Numbered from the stretch's first letter, positions 33,518-41,679 are shown. The stretch is 42,830 bases of DNA from Candidatus Woesearchaeota archaeon (GCA_018303325.1 JAGVYH010000006.1:1-42830), one strand, 5' to 3'. Translations and numbers: made by a program. Notes: generated by a model not told the origin, from the letters alone.

Positions 33518-34554
33518 TACTTTTCTCAGAAAATTGCTGTTATACGCTTTATTCAGGAATTTAAACGGATTGTTTTTTGCTTTGTCTACAAAAAATCTGT
33601 ATCCTCCATTGCCAAGCTTTTCGTAGAAAAATCTATTGACTGCGCTTGTTTTTAATTGGTTAACAAAGCGCTCTTTTATTAATTTATCATACAGATAACC
33701 TTTCACTTTCTCAATCTCCCCAATATTATTTCCTTCAATTTCTTTTATCTTGTTTCCTTTAACATCCCTGCTTTCAATTATGCTTTTCGCAGCAAGATAT
33801 CCTGATGTAATTGCATATCTCATGCCAAATCCCCAAAGCTTATCCTGCATTCCCGCTGCTTCTCCAACCCAATATTTCTCGTCTTTAAAATAGTTGTCCA
33901 TGATATGAAAATTTCCAAATCCGCTTATTTTTTTGATATTTGTTTTTTTCACATTAATATAGCAAGCACAGTAGCAATGCACCCTTTCCCTTTGCTTACT
34001 AAAATATATCCGTATGCTTTCGGCGCGATACTGTCGTCAAGAATACCTATAGCAATATCTTTATTGTTTGTTCTGAAAGAAATTCCTACTGCAACCGCGA
34101 AAACATCTTTAGGACCTGATGCTATAATATAAATATTGCTCTTGTCATTTTTTATGTCTTTCTCACTCAATGTTTTTCCATAATGAATTTTGACTCCTGA
34201 ATCTAATGCCTGCTTTTTTAGCCCATAATCAATGCTTCCTTTTAATGCGCCCCTTTGGACAATATAAAACATCGGCCGTTTTGATTTAATTACCTTATCT
34301 TTCAATTTGCTGTCTCTAACATGAAGCACATGATACGGGTTTGCGCTAAAATTAATCTTAATATTCATGGAAGTTAGGTCTTGAAGAATATCTTTCTCCA
34401 TTGACCAGTTTTCCAAACCCTGAAGATCGCCGTTAAAGCGCATGCCAGAATCTTTGTTTTTCTCGTAAACATCTATTTTATACCCTGCTTTTGCCAGATT
34501 TATTGCTGCTGTTAATCCGGACAAACCAGCGCCGAGTATTTTTATTGAAGCCAT
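33470..34554 (-). pseudogene. Geranylgeranyl-reductase-like FAD protein, frameshifted and internally shortened
   Basis: Two track ORFs make one gene. 33949-34554 carries the FAD-binding start (IKILGAGLSGLTAAINLAKAGYKIDVYEK) and the middle (GYILVSKGKGCIATVL). 33470-33982 carries the C-terminal part (ISGFGNFHI, YWVGEAAGMQDKLWGFGMRYAITSGYLAAKSI). The second frame is shifted and about 30 residues normally between these blocks seem to be absent, so this is more than a single indel. Intact relatives reduce isoprenoid double bonds of archaeal lipids. Its 3' end overlaps the convergent glycosyltransferase by 48 bp. Likely inactive unless the assembly is at fault. Confidence 0.68.
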
Positions 34555-34612
34555 AATTTGTTTATTTATTTGAGATTTTTTAAATCTTGTTGTTTTAACC
34601 TATTTTAAAATG

Positions 34613-34949
34613 GTATGTATTAAGCCTACCCTAATTTTGTCAGTTTTGCTATCATATCTCGTAAGACTATCAGGAAAGCGAAAACCATCTGTAAACTCAA
34701 GTTCCTTTGCTGTGTCTTAAATATAGGCACGGACATTAATTATTGAGCATAAGATTCCGTGCCTATATACGAGGAACTGTAGTAACTGACGTAAACTTTA
34801 TATCAATAATGTCAGTTACTATATCTGCTGAACATAACTATTAAGATAAGTCTTTATGTTCAGCATTATAAACTAAATTGATACAATTATTTAGTTCCTC
34901 CACTATAATCAGGTTTTCGCCAAAGCTGACCGGTAGGCTTAATACATAC
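34613..34949. repeat. 337-bp multi-stem element with an 18-bp perfect terminal inverted repeat
   Basis: GTATGTATTAAGCCTACC (34613-34630) is inverted at 34932-34949. Inside, GCGAAAACC pairs with GGTTTTCGC and GTCAG with CTGAC, extending the closing stem. Three further hairpins project: ATAGGCACGGA/TCCGTGCCTAT, GTAACTGAC/GTCAGTTAC and TGCTGAACATAA/TTATGTTCAGCA; AGTTCCT/AGGAACT can close the first. No conserved motif of RNase P or SRP RNA was found. It sits between the FAD gene start and the adenylate kinase promoter and could be a structured RNA or a miniature mobile element. Confidence 0.75.
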
Positions 34950-34991
34950 TTAAAACGAAAAACAATAAAAACAAGCAAATATTTTAACCTA

Positions 34992-35001
34992 TTTATATTT
35001 A
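34992..35001 (+). promoter_or_regulatory. TATA box of adk
   Basis: TTTATATTTA lies about 40 bp before the ATG, so a leader of roughly 15 nt with GGTGA (35028-35032) is expected. Confidence 0.5.
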
Positions 35002-35036
35002 AAAATAGCTGAAAGAATTATAAAACTGGTGAAAAC

Positions 35037-35687
35037 ATGATATTAATCCTACTTGGCCCGCCTGGATCTGGGAAAGGCACACAATCAAAAAGATTGGTGG
35101 AGAAATATAAATTGCCTCAAATCTCAACAGGTGATATTCTAAGAGCAGAGGTTGCTAAGGGTACTGAATTAGGCAGAAAAGCAAAAGCAGTTATGGATTT
35201 CGGCAAACTCGTCAGCGACGATATTATTTTAGGCATAATTAAAAACAGAATTGAAGAGTCAGACTGTAAAAAAGGATTTATTTTCGACGGTTTTCCAAGA
35301 ACAATACCACAAGCAGAAGGCTTGAAAGAATTATTGAAGCAGAAAAAACTGAAAATAACAAAAGTTCTTAATATAATTCTCGACGATGAAACTGTTGTCC
35401 AGCGATTGGGCGGCAGATGGACATGCACGAAATGCGGCGCAATATTCCATACATTTACAAATCCGCCAAAAAAGAAAAGAACCTGCGACAAATGCAATGG
35501 TGAACTCTACCAAAGAGACGATCAGAAAGAAAGCGCAGTAAAAGAAAGGCTTAATGTTTACAAAAGGCAGACAGAGCCATTGATAGAATTCTACAAAAAG
35601 GAAAAATTATTGGTGGATATTGACGGAAAACCCCAGATTGACGAAATATTCAAAGAGATTACTGAGTTATTGGATGGGGATATTTGA
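35037..35687 (+). CDS. adk: Adenylate kinase with zinc-binding LID
   Basis: 216 residues. P-loop GPPGSGKGTQ at residues 7-16, STGDILRAEVAKGTELG, FDGFPRTIPQAEGL (AMP binding), RLGGRWTCTKCGAIFH with CDKCNGELYQRDDQKESAVKERL. The four LID cysteines bind Zn2+. This is the bacterial/long form of Adk (ATP + AMP = 2 ADP), unlike the short archaeal AdkA type, and is common in DPANN archaea. GGTGAAAACATG start. It is a single gene followed by a convergent nuclease gene. Confidence 0.97.
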   Translation: MILILLGPPGSGKGTQSKRLVEKYKLPQISTGDILRAEVAKGTELGRKAKAVMDFGKLVSDDIILGIIKNRIEESDCKKGFIFDGFPRTIPQAEGLKELLKQKKLKITKVLNIILDDETVVQRLGGRWTCTKCGAIFHTFTNPPKKKRTCDKCNGELYQRDDQKESAVKERLNVYKRQTEPLIEFYKKEKLLVDIDGKPQIDEIFKEITELLDGDI

Positions 35688-35768
35688 GAAACTTAACTTT
35701 CAATAAATACTTATTTTTCATTTATACTTAAATTTTATTAATACTTAGCTCTTGTTTATACTTAATTC

Positions 35769-36743
35769 TCACTCATCATCCTTGCACACATCATAGAAAT
35801 CACACTGCCCCGAATGCCATTTGCATAAAGAAGTAATATTCTTTCGATACTGTTTTTTGTCAGTGGTTTTTGTGTTTTCGTGTATCTTTGCAACTTCTCT
35901 CTTTGCCATCTCAACCAATTCTTTGTCTACATCAAGATACAATGGTGCGCTGTCAAATTTCAGAAAGTCCAAACCTGCTTTTTTCGGCAGAAACCCATAC
36001 TTCTCTTGATATAACAGCGCATATATTGCCAATTGCAGGCGGTATTCAGTCGTAATTACTGCCTTTTTGCTTGTTTTGTAGTCGATAAGATAAACTTCTT
36101 TCTCGCATCTGCTATGAATATTCCCTAAAATATTAGCGTCACTTTTGCCAGAAGGGTTTGAAACATCCTTTTCATATTCATAAATAGCGTCAATAAAACC
36201 TCTGACACCATGCTCCTCTGAAATAAACTCCTCTTCTGTCTTTGGCGTGTGTTTTTTGAAGGCATTTATTAATCCCACTTTGTTCATGTCGTCTGCGATA
36301 TTATGTATAAATCTTTTGAACCATGAAATAACCATTTCTTTAGTTTCCTCGTGGTAGAAATTAATCTCATTTTGCGTTAAGTCAAGATCGTTTATTTCAT
36401 CAGCGTTTTCATTCCAGTGTTTCTTGAACAGTTCCATCAGCACAATCCTTAATTCAAACATGAAATTGCTTTCACTTACTTTAGTTATATCTACTTTAAA
36501 AAAATCTTCAAGAACAGAATGTGTTAACTTGCCTCTTATTAAATGAATTGAAGGAAAAGTTTCAAGCTCTTCGATATAATTATAATAATATTTTCTTGGA
36601 CATTGATTGTAAGTATTAATGGAAGAAGGCGACTGTACTCTTTTGAATTTGTCGCTTTTTATCTCTCTTGCTCTGTGGTTATTCCTTTCTTTTTTATTTT
36701 TTTCACTTGCTTTTTGATTACTTACCCTTTTTTCATCCATCAA
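35769..36743 (-). CDS. RecB/Cas4-like PD-(D/E)XK nuclease
   Basis: 324 residues. SPSSINTYNQCPRKYYYNYIEEL is the usual start of PDDEXK_1/RecB-like nucleases with the first Fe-S cysteine; LIRGKLTHSVLEDFF carries the conserved histidine; EHGVRGFIDAIYEY supplies the catalytic Asp; VYLIDYKTSKK is the (D/E)xK core; RLQLAIYALLYQEKYG is the QhxxY motif; CKWHSGQCDFYDVC closes with three cysteines, so a 4Fe-4S cluster is likely. The first 35 residues are basic and disordered. No CRISPR array or cas genes accompany it, so general DNA repair is the better guess than adaptation. Confidence 0.88.
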   Translation of the reverse strand: MMDEKRVSNQKASEKNKKERNNHRAREIKSDKFKRVQSPSSINTYNQCPRKYYYNYIEELETFPSIHLIRGKLTHSVLEDFFKVDITKVSESNFMFELRIVLMELFKKHWNENADEINDLDLTQNEINFYHEETKEMVISWFKRFIHNIADDMNKVGLINAFKKHTPKTEEEFISEEHGVRGFIDAIYEYEKDVSNPSGKSDANILGNIHSRCEKEVYLIDYKTSKKAVITTEYRLQLAIYALLYQEKYGFLPKKAGLDFLKFDSAPLYLDVDKELVEMAKREVAKIHENTKTTDKKQYRKNITSLCKWHSGQCDFYDVCKDDE

Positions 36744-36926
36744 ACTCTCAAAAAACTGAGCTTTTATAAAGATTTTTGTTGTGAAAGATATAATTCTTCT
36801 TATCCTCTTATAATTGTGTTAAACAAATTCACATATAATATCATGTTATATCCAATAAAATTTGAGTTCCTATAAACTAAAACGAGGGGGAGTTCCTAAA
36901 ACGACGAATAGCGAGAAAACTTAGGC

Positions 36927-38618
36927 CTATTTGTCCCGATTCATGTGATGAATAGCTAATTTTGATAATGCTCTTACAAAGAAATCAGTGAACCTTCTAT
37001 CATAATCATCTGCCCCAGTAACTTGATGCCCTAATTCGTGAACATAAGTTTCAACAAAATCCTCAAGTTTACCCAATCTTGTTCTTTTTATCCCTATATA
37101 CTTAGTCCCATCTTGCTCAGTTATGTGAACTCCGTTTGCACATTCAACTTCCCTACCTGATTTCAAAAATAGACCTGAATAAACACGGACATCTACTGGT
37201 GCTACTTGACCCAACACAACTTCATTTATGGTTTTAACTCTATCCAGCATTTGAGTTTCTGCTTCTGTAAGGTCAGAAGTGCTTACCCACTTGTATTCTT
37301 GTTCACATGTAACTTTATCAGCACTTTGTATACCGAGGCTTGCTAAATAATTTGCAATAGAAATATTCAATCTAACTGTCGTATATCCCATCAGTTTTGC
37401 ATCCTTATTGGCATTCACATCATGTGAAGCAATTACAGCATTGACTCCGTATAGTTTTCTAAATGAAGTGACCCACAAATTCTCTGGTGGATATTTATTA
37501 AATATGTATTTCTTGATTAAATCCGTCTTTCCTTTTCTTTCGGATAAATCTCTTCTCATAGTCAATAACATCATCCTATTTTGTGGTAGTCCTCTATCTC
37601 TAAATGCTTCAAACTCATCACAATATCTTTCTGAGGTCTGACATGCAACAGCCAATACTCTCTCAATTATTTGGGTATTACTACAATTTTTTAGTATACT
37701 TTCAATCTCATCAAGAACGCTATTTCTATCTGCAAATATTCTGTCAGGTGAGATGTTTTCTATTCCCAAATCATAACTAAAAATGGAATTCGTTTCTTGA
37801 ATTATTACTCCTTTTATGAAGAGAGCAGTTTCCTCCGTTCCCAAATCAATGATTCTTGAATTGTATCCCCATGATTTTGTTGGTGCTTTTCCTTCGATAC
37901 CTAAAGAGGGAGTAAACAAATTCCCTACTGGTTGTATATCTGAATTGATTAATCCTTTAAAATCAACTTGAGAACAGTCTATGATATATGGATTGATTAA
38001 TCCTTTAAAATCAACTTGAAAATAGTCTATGCTGTCTTTTTCACTATATAGCTCCCGATAAGTGTCATTAAGAGCTAACACTTTGTTAGGAAGTTGAAAC
38101 ACCTCATCCATTAATTCTTGAGATGGATTTGTAAAGACTGTTCTTGAGCCTGCTAGATTATCGCCGTTTTCTGTTACTCGGAAGCAAAGTCTGCTTATAT
38201 TATGCCCCCCTATGTTTTCTGGTTTTGTATAAGGAGAAGCCATCCAATTCCTGGAACGGTATTCTACCTTTAAACCATGACGGATGGCTGCTGTAGCGAC
38301 GAGTTTTAAACCCTCTCCAAACTGACCAACGCTTAAATCATCAGCTGCTTTTGGAGAAAAGAGAACTGATAGCAAACCTGCGTCGTATCCGAAGCCGTTA
38401 TCCTCAAATATAACTTCTTCTGCGGGTTGTGTTGGGTCAGCTTTTTTCAAATCTGCCCATTGACCATCTTGTTTAATTCTTACCGTAGTCACCGTTCCTT
38501 TACTATCAGCAGGAAGATGATTAGAAACGCTATCCAAAACAATTCTCTCTATACCCCATGCAGATTTTCTATAATCTGTTGTTAATGAGGTTTCAATATC
38601 ATAGGTTGTTTTAGACAT
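36927..38618 (-). CDS. GHKL ATPase fused to a HExxH zinc-protease-like domain
   Basis: 563 residues. The N-terminal half has GHKL motifs: N-box WGIERIVLDSVSNHLPADS near residue 22, G1 FEDNGFGYD near 72, and GQFGEGLKLVATAAIRHG near 98 for the ATP lid. The C-terminal domain ends with FVETYVHELGHQVTGADDYDRRFTDFF, a zincin HExxH plus a downstream acidic region that may give the third ligand. So ATP binding and metalloprotease modules appear in one chain. Residues ~207-240 contain a tandem duplication (QVDFKGLIN twice). The start overlaps the stop of the RHH gene 38611-38754 by 8 bp, so the two are translated together. No family name is known to me; a toxin or defence effector is an inference. Confidence 0.78.
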   Translation of the reverse strand: MSKTTYDIETSLTTDYRKSAWGIERIVLDSVSNHLPADSKGTVTTVRIKQDGQWADLKKADPTQPAEEVIFEDNGFGYDAGLLSVLFSPKAADDLSVGQFGEGLKLVATAAIRHGLKVEYRSRNWMASPYTKPENIGGHNISRLCFRVTENGDNLAGSRTVFTNPSQELMDEVFQLPNKVLALNDTYRELYSEKDSIDYFQVDFKGLINPYIIDCSQVDFKGLINSDIQPVGNLFTPSLGIEGKAPTKSWGYNSRIIDLGTEETALFIKGVIIQETNSIFSYDLGIENISPDRIFADRNSVLDEIESILKNCSNTQIIERVLAVACQTSERYCDEFEAFRDRGLPQNRMMLLTMRRDLSERKGKTDLIKKYIFNKYPPENLWVTSFRKLYGVNAVIASHDVNANKDAKLMGYTTVRLNISIANYLASLGIQSADKVTCEQEYKWVSTSDLTEAETQMLDRVKTINEVVLGQVAPVDVRVYSGLFLKSGREVECANGVHITEQDGTKYIGIKRTRLGKLEDFVETYVHELGHQVTGADDYDRRFTDFFVRALSKLAIHHMNRDK

Positions 38619-38754
38619 CTTTTACCTCTTCCAAATATTTCTGTGTTGCCAACTCAATAAAATGACTTTTATTTCTATAAATTTCATTTTTCACAATCTT
38701 CTCAACATCCTTTAATGTGAGGTCTTCCATTGATATTGATACCTTTATCTTCAT
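38611..38754 (-). CDS. Ribbon-helix-helix protein (47 aa), candidate antitoxin/autorepressor
   Basis: Missing from the ORF track. ATG 38754 begins MKIKVSISMEDLTLKDVEKI and continues VKNEIYRNKSHFIELATQKYLEEV: a beta strand, then two helices separated by a turn with N-K-S, the CopG/Arc-type RHH pattern. It overlaps the GHKL-zincin start by 8 bp (ATG inside GATGTCTAA). A TTTAAAT box 29 bp upstream predicts a leaderless mRNA. Two copies of CTACTATTTA (38776-38785, 38804-38813) overlap and flank this box and are good candidates for its own binding sites. Confidence 0.65.
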   Translation of the reverse strand: MKIKVSISMEDLTLKDVEKIVKNEIYRNKSHFIELATQKYLEEVKDV

Positions 38755-38820
38755 CGTAAGAAGTAGTAAATATTGCTACTATTTAAATGTTTCTATTTTG
38801 TAACTACTATTTAGTTATAA
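38755..38820 (-). promoter_or_regulatory. Promoter/operator of the RHH-GHKL module
   Basis: The minus-strand TATA core (CATTTAAATAG, about 38778-38789) is overlapped by one CTACTATTTA copy; the second copy begins 28 bp further upstream. AGTAG/CTACT adds a short inverted pair. Repeated 10-bp sites spaced by nearly three helical turns are typical of cooperative RHH operators. Confidence 0.5.
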
Positions 38821-38840
38821 ACCTAATTTCGCCACTTCTT

Positions 38841-39852
38841 GAGAGTGACTACTGAAACGAAAGATATAAATATAACTTAATTCTAAGAATATACAGTTTT
38901 TACGTCATGAAATAGGTGTTTTTATGCCAAAGAAAAGAAGAAAATTAGATGTATTCTGTCAAAACTCTAAATGTAGGGATTTCAATAAAAAAGGTCTAAA
39001 AAATATTGTTCGCAACGGAAAAAAGAAAAATGGAACTCAAAATTACAAGTGCGCTACTTGTAATGTTTCTTTTGTCAGAACAAAAGGCACACCATTATAT
39101 TATTCAAAACTTCCAAAAAAAGAAGTAGAAAATATTTGTAATCATTTCTCTGAAAAAAATAGTTTTAGGGGGATATCAAGAACAACGAAGCATTCTCTTA
39201 ATGCAGTTTATCGAGTAGCAAATAAAGTTGGAAAACATTGTGAAAAAATAGATGAAAACTATTTAGTTAATCTGGATTTGGATATGGTTGAAGCTGACGA
39301 GATGTTCAGCTTCATAAAAAAAAGGAGAAAAATTGCAATCACTATGGCTTCAAAAACTGCGAGACGGGCACGAACTACACATACATAGCTCTTAAAAGAA
39401 AATCACGGTTAATGCTCAAACCTTTCGTCGGTAAATTGAATGAAATTAGCTGTCTGGAATTCTGGAAAGAAGTAAGTAAACGATTTATTCCTGCTACTGC
39501 AAAATATAAATTCAATACTTGTACCGACGGGAACAAGCAGAATCTCTCTGCTTTGCAAATTGCTTTTCAAAACGGAACTGTAAATTATTCTAAAGTTAAA
39601 AAAATAAGAAATGGAGATATTGTTATTGGTATGATTAACAAGTGTATTTTAGGAAATATGCCGAAAGAAGAAATAGGAATTAGGCATATTGATGGTTTTT
39701 GCGCAAGGCTTCGAGAAAGAGTTTCAAGATATTGCAGAAAATCAAAAACTTTCTCAAAAAAGAAGACACCATTTTATCTGCATCTTTTCAAAAAAGTGGA
39801 ATTGGAAAGATGTTTTTATAGATTATTGTCAGTCATCTTAGTAGTCACTCTC
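38841..39852 (+). mobile_element. IS1-like insertion sequence with 15-bp imperfect inverted ends
   Basis: GAGAGTGACTACTGA (38841-38855) is inverted at 39838-39852 as TTAGTAGTCACTCTC, one mismatch. The 1012-bp element holds a zinc-finger DDE transposase split by a -1 frameshift. No convincing target duplication is visible (left flank ...CTTCTT, right flank CTTTAC...). It lies 20 bp from the RHH module promoter. Confidence 0.75.
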
Positions 39853-39906
39853 CTTTACCTGTGTTATCATCTTCTGATTCATTATTATCAACCATATATT
39901 AAATAA
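38924..39906 (+). CDS. IS1-like transposase, two ORFs joined by -1 frameshift
   Basis: The first ORF (38924-39388) has an InsA-like zinc ribbon (CQNSKCRDFNKKG ... YKCATCNVSFVRTKGTPLYYS), an HTH, and the first catalytic Asp in VEADEMFSFIKK. Its frame is lost at A AAA AAA G (39316-39323); slipping back one base gives KKKEKNCNHYGFKNCETGTNYTYIALKRKSRLML and continues into the second ORF, with TCTDGNK (second Asp) and the C-terminal RHIDGFCARLRERVSRYCRKSKTFSKK. IS1 uses the same kind of A-run frameshift. The usual third acidic residue (E) is Asp here. The frame runs past the right inverted repeat for 18 codons, so its natural stop has been lost. Confidence 0.8.
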
Positions 39907-40025
39907 TGGCATAATTGTTTATATACCTATGTTGTAGCGGCAAGAACAACTTACCAGCAACATTTTTCCATTTATTAACAAAAAATATTTAAACCCGCAC
40001 AGTTATGGTATCAATGTGTTTGATG

Positions 40026-40190
40026 TATACTAAAAGTGATTAATTTTCGAACAAATTAATCAGGTTTGTAAGTTGGAAAGCAAAGCTTTCTAACTTCTCA
40101 GGAATCTCTGATTCCCGAGATATAATCTCTGATTCCCGAGATATACTAAAAGTGCAAAATAATGTTCGATTATTTTGCACTTTTAGTATA
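40026..40190. repeat. Palindromic module chain D (P3-P4-P5-P5 partial-P6)
   Basis: P3 (with CAGGTTTG instead of CACTTTTG at its 3' edge), P4 and P5 follow in the same order and orientation as chain C. Half of P5 is then repeated (AATCTCTGATTCCCGAG), followed by P6 AAAAGTGCAAAATAAT/ATTATTTTGCACTTTT with its loop inverted (GTTCG versus CGAAC). It separates a TATA-like ATATTTAAACCC (39988-39999) from the next gene. Confidence 0.87.
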
Positions 40191-40296
40191 AATAGTAATA
40201 AATGATTATGGTAAAATTGTTTGAGATGGTCATAAGTTCTATAAGGAAATACCACCTTCAAACTCTCTTACCTTCGTACCATCAAACCATTTTATC

Positions 40297-41016
40297 ATGT
40301 GGATTTGTAAGCTTAAATGGAAGCATGATTGCATCATCGGAAAAAGATGCGAAAAGTTTAAAGTCAAAGTAATAGGTTATCCTATAGATTTCTATGAAGA
40401 AAGTGCAGTTGTAACTATAAAAGGAAAAGGTATAAACATAAAAGGCAAAAAGAAAAAAGTAACCCAGCAATATTATCTGCATTTTGAGAAGATTTATGGC
40501 GATGAAACCAAGATTAAGCAGTTCTTTTCAGATTTTAAGAAAGACAGGAGATTAAAGCATTTGGAAATAGAAGGCAATACTTTTTTCTTTGCGTATAAAG
40601 TGTCAAAAGAAGATATTCCAACTGCCCATTACTCCAAAAGAATATTTTTCCTAAAACCAGTAATTGTTGACGAGAAAGGTTATGAATCATGGGAGATTGC
40701 ATCATGGAGCAAGGAAAATTTAATGGATTTTATCAAAGAAACAAAAAGCAAAATAAAAGACATGATAGACTTCAAAGTATTGAAGATTGAAAAATCAAAA
40801 CTCAGCGATATTTACTTCCCTCAAATTTTGCCTGAGCTTTCCATAAACCAGCGAAAAGCATTGGAGCTTGCAAGCCATGAGGGATATTTTAATTATCCCA
40901 GAAATATTGAGTTAAGGCAGCTTGCGAAGATTATGAAGATTTCTTTGTCGACATATCGTGAGCACTTGAGAAGGGCAGAGGCAAAGATTATTCCTAATGT
41001 TAGCGAGAATGTGTAG
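40297..41016 (+). CDS. Bat-type HTH transcription regulator
   Basis: 239 residues. The C-terminal ~55 match the bacterio-opsin activator HTH_10 domain: LSINQRKALELASHEGYFNYPRNIELRQLAKIMKISLSTYREHLRRAEAKII. The N-terminal part (WICKLKWKHDCIIGKRCEKFKVKVIGYPIDF) resembles the sensor-like N-domain found in many DPANN and haloarchaeal relatives. Cysteines in CKLKWKHDCIIGKRC could bind metal. It probably regulates a distant target; no obvious partner is adjacent. Chain D lies between it and its apparent promoter. Confidence 0.88.
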   Translation: MWICKLKWKHDCIIGKRCEKFKVKVIGYPIDFYEESAVVTIKGKGINIKGKKKKVTQQYYLHFEKIYGDETKIKQFFSDFKKDRRLKHLEIEGNTFFFAYKVSKEDIPTAHYSKRIFFLKPVIVDEKGYESWEIASWSKENLMDFIKETKSKIKDMIDFKVLKIEKSKLSDIYFPQILPELSINQRKALELASHEGYFNYPRNIELRQLAKIMKISLSTYREHLRRAEAKIIPNVSENV

Positions 41017-41019
41017 AGT

Positions 41020-41277
41020 TTAAGAAAGCCCTTTCATAGTATACTTTCTTTCTAATTTTTCAATCTTTCTTTCAAGCAATTCTTTATCATAAACTAAACC
41101 AAAATCAGGAAAACCCCATCTTTCTTCTTGCGATTTCTTTGATAATTGTTCTGCCTCGTTTTTGGTATAAATTCCGTATCCTATAACAATCCCAAACGGA
41201 GGACTAATCCACGATGCAATTACATGCTCTATTCCCTCTTCGGAAGATTTGTGTAAATCATTAGTTACTCTTCTCAA
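41020..41277 (-). CDS. Small unknown protein, start uncertain
   Basis: 85 residues, not recognised. Contains a hydrophobic/Gly segment (IASWISPPFGIVIGYGIY) and a helical charged C-terminus (KELLERKIEKLERKYT). The track start is TTG without a ribosome site. The same frame stays open upstream (YINLRTTNDITIL), into the alternating hairpin region at 41315-41400, so the true N-terminus may have been lost to that insert. It converges with the Bat-type gene with a 3-bp gap. Confidence 0.5.
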   Translation of the reverse strand: MRRVTNDLHKSSEEGIEHVIASWISPPFGIVIGYGIYTKNEAEQLSKKSQEERWGFPDFGLVYDKELLERKIEKLERKYTMKGLS

Positions 41278-41314
41278 AATCGTTATATCATTAGTAGTAC
41301 GTAAATTAATATAG

Positions 41315-41400
41315 AGGGTTTTGAATAACCTATAAAAATAGTCAAAACCCTTAATAGAGCCGCTTTGAAAACCAAATAAAAACAGGGTTATTCAAAGCTC
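41315..41400. repeat. Mutually exclusive hairpins
   Basis: AGGGTTTTGA (41315-41324) can pair with TCAAAACCCT (41342-41351), or TTTGAATAACC (41320-41330) with GGTTATTCAAA (41386-41396); GAGCNNCTTTGA (41357-41368) competes for TCAAAGCTC (41392-41400). The arms share the same AAAACCCT/TTTGA words. Confidence 0.6.
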
Positions 41401-41514
41401 TTTATAATTATTAATGTTCTTATCTCTTTTATGCCATTCTTTGTTAGTGTATTAACTTTTAGAGAAATCTAAACTTTTATTAATTTTGTGGAATATGCTT
41501 TTTTGTATTATTTT
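41401..41514. other. AT-rich spacer without visible features
   Basis: No reading frame, RNA or repeat recognised here between the hairpin region and the dispersed element. Confidence 0.4.
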
Positions 41515-41679
41515 GTTCTAGGGCGCAGCCACCCATCCCATAATTTTTTTTAATTTCCTACTTGATTGGACACGTTCATGATGATTTAGTTTTTTTGTTA
41601 GTTTAATATGACATTTCTTAAAAAACTTAAACAATAATCATGTAACGGTGGACTGCGTCCCACAAACGTGTTGAGAGCG
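41515..41679 (+). repeat. Complete dispersed GGCGAAGCC/GGACTGCGTCC element (diverged)
   Basis: Begins GTTCTAGGGCGCAGCCACCC and ends GGTGGACTGCGTCCCACAAACG then TGTTGAGAGC. About 165 bp, longer than the 29118 copy through AT-rich insertions. It shares CTTAAAC and CATG before the right hairpin. Confidence 0.65.

Noticed and set aside
34613-34949. RNase P RNA or SRP RNA
   Set aside because: The universally conserved P4-forming segments of RNase P and the SRP S-domain loop motifs are not found; only loose resemblance of GGAAAG and GGCTTA.
35117-35497. 126-aa minus-strand ORF
   Set aside because: Antisense shadow of adk.
35769-36743. Nuclease as Cas4 of a CRISPR system
   Set aside because: RecB-like motifs fit, but no array or other cas gene is in the window, so a general RecB-type label is safer.
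38841-39852. Target-site duplication flanking the IS1-like element
   Set aside because: Flanks CTTCTT and CTTTAC share only CTT, too short to claim.
40040-40261. 73-aa minus-strand ORF
   Set aside because: Consists almost entirely of palindromic module chain D; no protein family signal.
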